Positions 5,212 to 6,073 of a stretch of DNA of 6,073 bases are shown here, piece after piece. The DNA comes from Lysobacterales bacterium. Lineage in GTDB: Bacteria > Pseudomonadota > Gammaproteobacteria > Xanthomonadales > SZUA-36. The position numbers were made by a program, and so were the translations under genes. The stretch lies in assembly GCA_013213875.1 (NCBI GenBank), contig JABSSV010000259.1:1-6073 (forward strand), written 5' to 3'. Position 1 is the first letter of the stretch. The number at the start of each line of letters is the position of its first letter. Under the pieces are notes generated by a model. The model was given only the letters and a program-made list of their open reading frames with translations, was not told where the DNA came from and did no database searches.

Positions 5212-5244
5212 GGCTGAAAACAGATCAGCCGGCAGTCTGCCGGC
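5212..5244 (-). terminator. Overlapping hairpins at the convergent gene junction
   Basis: A perfect 7-bp stem GCCGGCA/TGCCGGC with a 3-base loop (5228-5244) covers the last codons of the minus-strand YedI gene. On that strand it is followed, after TGATCTG, by only TTTT, so it would be a weak terminator. A second stem, GGCTGA/TCAGCC (5212-5217 with 5225-5230, loop AAACAGA), shares bases 5228-5230 with the first, so the two cannot form fully together. It lies just after the TPR-TonB stop and could also protect that transcript's 3' end. No plus-strand T-run follows either stem. Confidence 0.35.
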
Positions 5245-6073
5245 TAGCGCTGAAAAACTTGCTCCCCAGCTTCAAGGCAGCGACCAGCAAGGCGCCGGTG
5301 AGCATGCCGATAACACCGGTGTAGAGCAGGCCGACGAGCGTCGACGGCAAGCCACCGGCGACCATGGCCTGCAGGGATTCCTGCAGGTGATGCAGGGCGG
5401 GAAACCCGTGCGCAATGATGCCGCCGCCCACCAAAAACATGGCGATGGTGCCAGCGATAGATAGAAACTTCATCAAACGCGGTGCAAATGCCAGGATGCC
5501 GCGGCCCAGCGCCGGCAGCACACGCCCGGAGCGCTGACTGAGCGCCAAACCCAAATCATCCAGCTTGACGATGCCTGCCACCAGGCCGTAAACCCCGACC
5601 GTCATGATGGCCGCTATGGCACACAGGACACCGATCTGCGTGCCGAGACTGGCGCTGGCCACCGTGCCCAGGGAAATCACGATGATTTCCGCGGACAAGA
5701 TAAAGTCCGTGCGCACCGCGCCCTTTATCTTCGCAGCCTCCAGCGCCGCAAGGTCCACCGCCGGATCGAGCAGCGCTGTTTCCGTATCGGCTGACTGGGT
5801 TGTTGCGTGCTCATCAGCCATCAGCTTGTGAGCCACTTTTTCCATACCTTCAAAGCACAGAAAACCACCGCCCAGCATTAACACCGGGGTGATAGCCCAG
5901 GGTGCCAGCACACTCAGGATCAGCGCCGCAGGCACCAGGATCGCCTTATTGACCAGAGACCCTTTGGCCACGGCCCAGACCACCGGCAGTTCGCGCGCCG
6001 CCCTGACGCCGGAAACCTGCTCTGCGTTTACTGCCAGATCATCACCGAGCACGCCAGCGGTCTTTTTAGCTGC
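5225..6073 (-). CDS. yedI: DUF808 inner-membrane protein, YedI-like (N-terminus outside window)
   Basis: The minus-strand frame stays open to the right edge, adding AAKKTAG before VLGDD, so the gene begins beyond 6073. By comparison with E. coli YedI, roughly 25-30 N-terminal residues are missing. The 282 visible codons match YedI from memory across the length: KKTAGVLGDDLAVNAEQVSG, RELPVVWAVAKGSLVNKAI, APWAITPVLMLGGGFLCFEG, KIKGAVRTDFILSAEIIVIS, GVYGLVAGIVKLDDLG, and MKFLSIAGTIAMFLVGGGII followed by AHG. Hydrophobic segments lie at about residues 38-68, 117-134, 140-163, 195-213 and 236-260 counted from the GTG at 6052, consistent with a polytopic inner-membrane protein. A variable hydrophilic insert occurs at about 78-105. 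The biochemical function of the family is unknown to me. The gene converges on the TPR-TonB gene with a 21-bp gap, so the two are not co-transcribed. Confidence 0.93.
   Translation of the reverse strand, partial: AAKKTAGVLGDDLAVNAEQVSGVRAARELPVVWAVAKGSLVNKAILVPAALILSVLAPWAITPVLMLGGGFLCFEGMEKVAHKLMADEHATTQSADTETALLDPAVDLAALEAAKIKGAVRTDFILSAEIIVISLGTVASASLGTQIGVLCAIAAIMTVGVYGLVAGIVKLDDLGLALSQRSGRVLPALGRGILAFAPRLMKFLSIAGTIAMFLVGGGIIAHGFPALHHLQESLQAMVAGGLPSTLVGLLYTGVIGMLTGALLVAALKLGSKFFSASRQTAG

Overview
The window looks like chromosomal DNA of a Gram-negative gammaproteobacterium, probably a marine or other environmental one. Three things support this: a YedI-type (DUF808) inner-membrane protein close to the enterobacterial form, a secreted protein with a TonB C-terminal domain, and a lipobox lipoprotein beside an exported M20 hydrolase. 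Genes are GC-rich (roughly 60% or more by eye). A Halieaceae/Cellvibrionales-type host is a guess; nothing here fixes the taxon.

Layout, left to right. (1) 1-231 is the 3' end of an unrecognised plus-strand gene, closed by a strong symmetrical terminator at 275-302. (2) 303-675 is a gene-free spacer of only about 40% GC with an imperfect direct repeat. (3) 676-2334 (minus strand) is a likely two-gene operon: a small cysteine-containing lipoprotein first, then a secreted M20D-type metallo-amidohydrolase. (4) 2335-2864 is decayed or non-coding. It holds the operon's probable promoter, a plus-strand remnant of a YtcJ-type amidohydrolase whose two ends are fused across a large internal deletion, five tandem copies of a 23-bp unit, and the terminator of the next gene. 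(5) 2865-3746 (minus) is an alpha/beta hydrolase with an Asp nucleophile, resembling the MEST/haloalkane dehalogenase/epoxide hydrolase group. (6) 3747-4105 is a divergent intergenic region with an unusual cluster of potential hairpins. (7) 4106-5203 (plus) encodes a secreted TPR protein with a TonB C-terminal domain. (8) 5225-6073 (minus) is the DUF808/YedI gene, converging on the previous gene with a 21-bp gap and running off the right edge.

The genes do not form one evident pathway. The only convincing functional pairing is the lipoprotein plus the exported M20 hydrolase, both predicted to act in the cell envelope. I see no defence system, integrase, transposase, CRISPR array, tRNA or rRNA. 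The points most worth a second look are the internally deleted YtcJ remnant next to the 23-bp tandem array, the structured divergent intergenic region, and the lipoprotein with its conserved-looking Cys/Trp motif.
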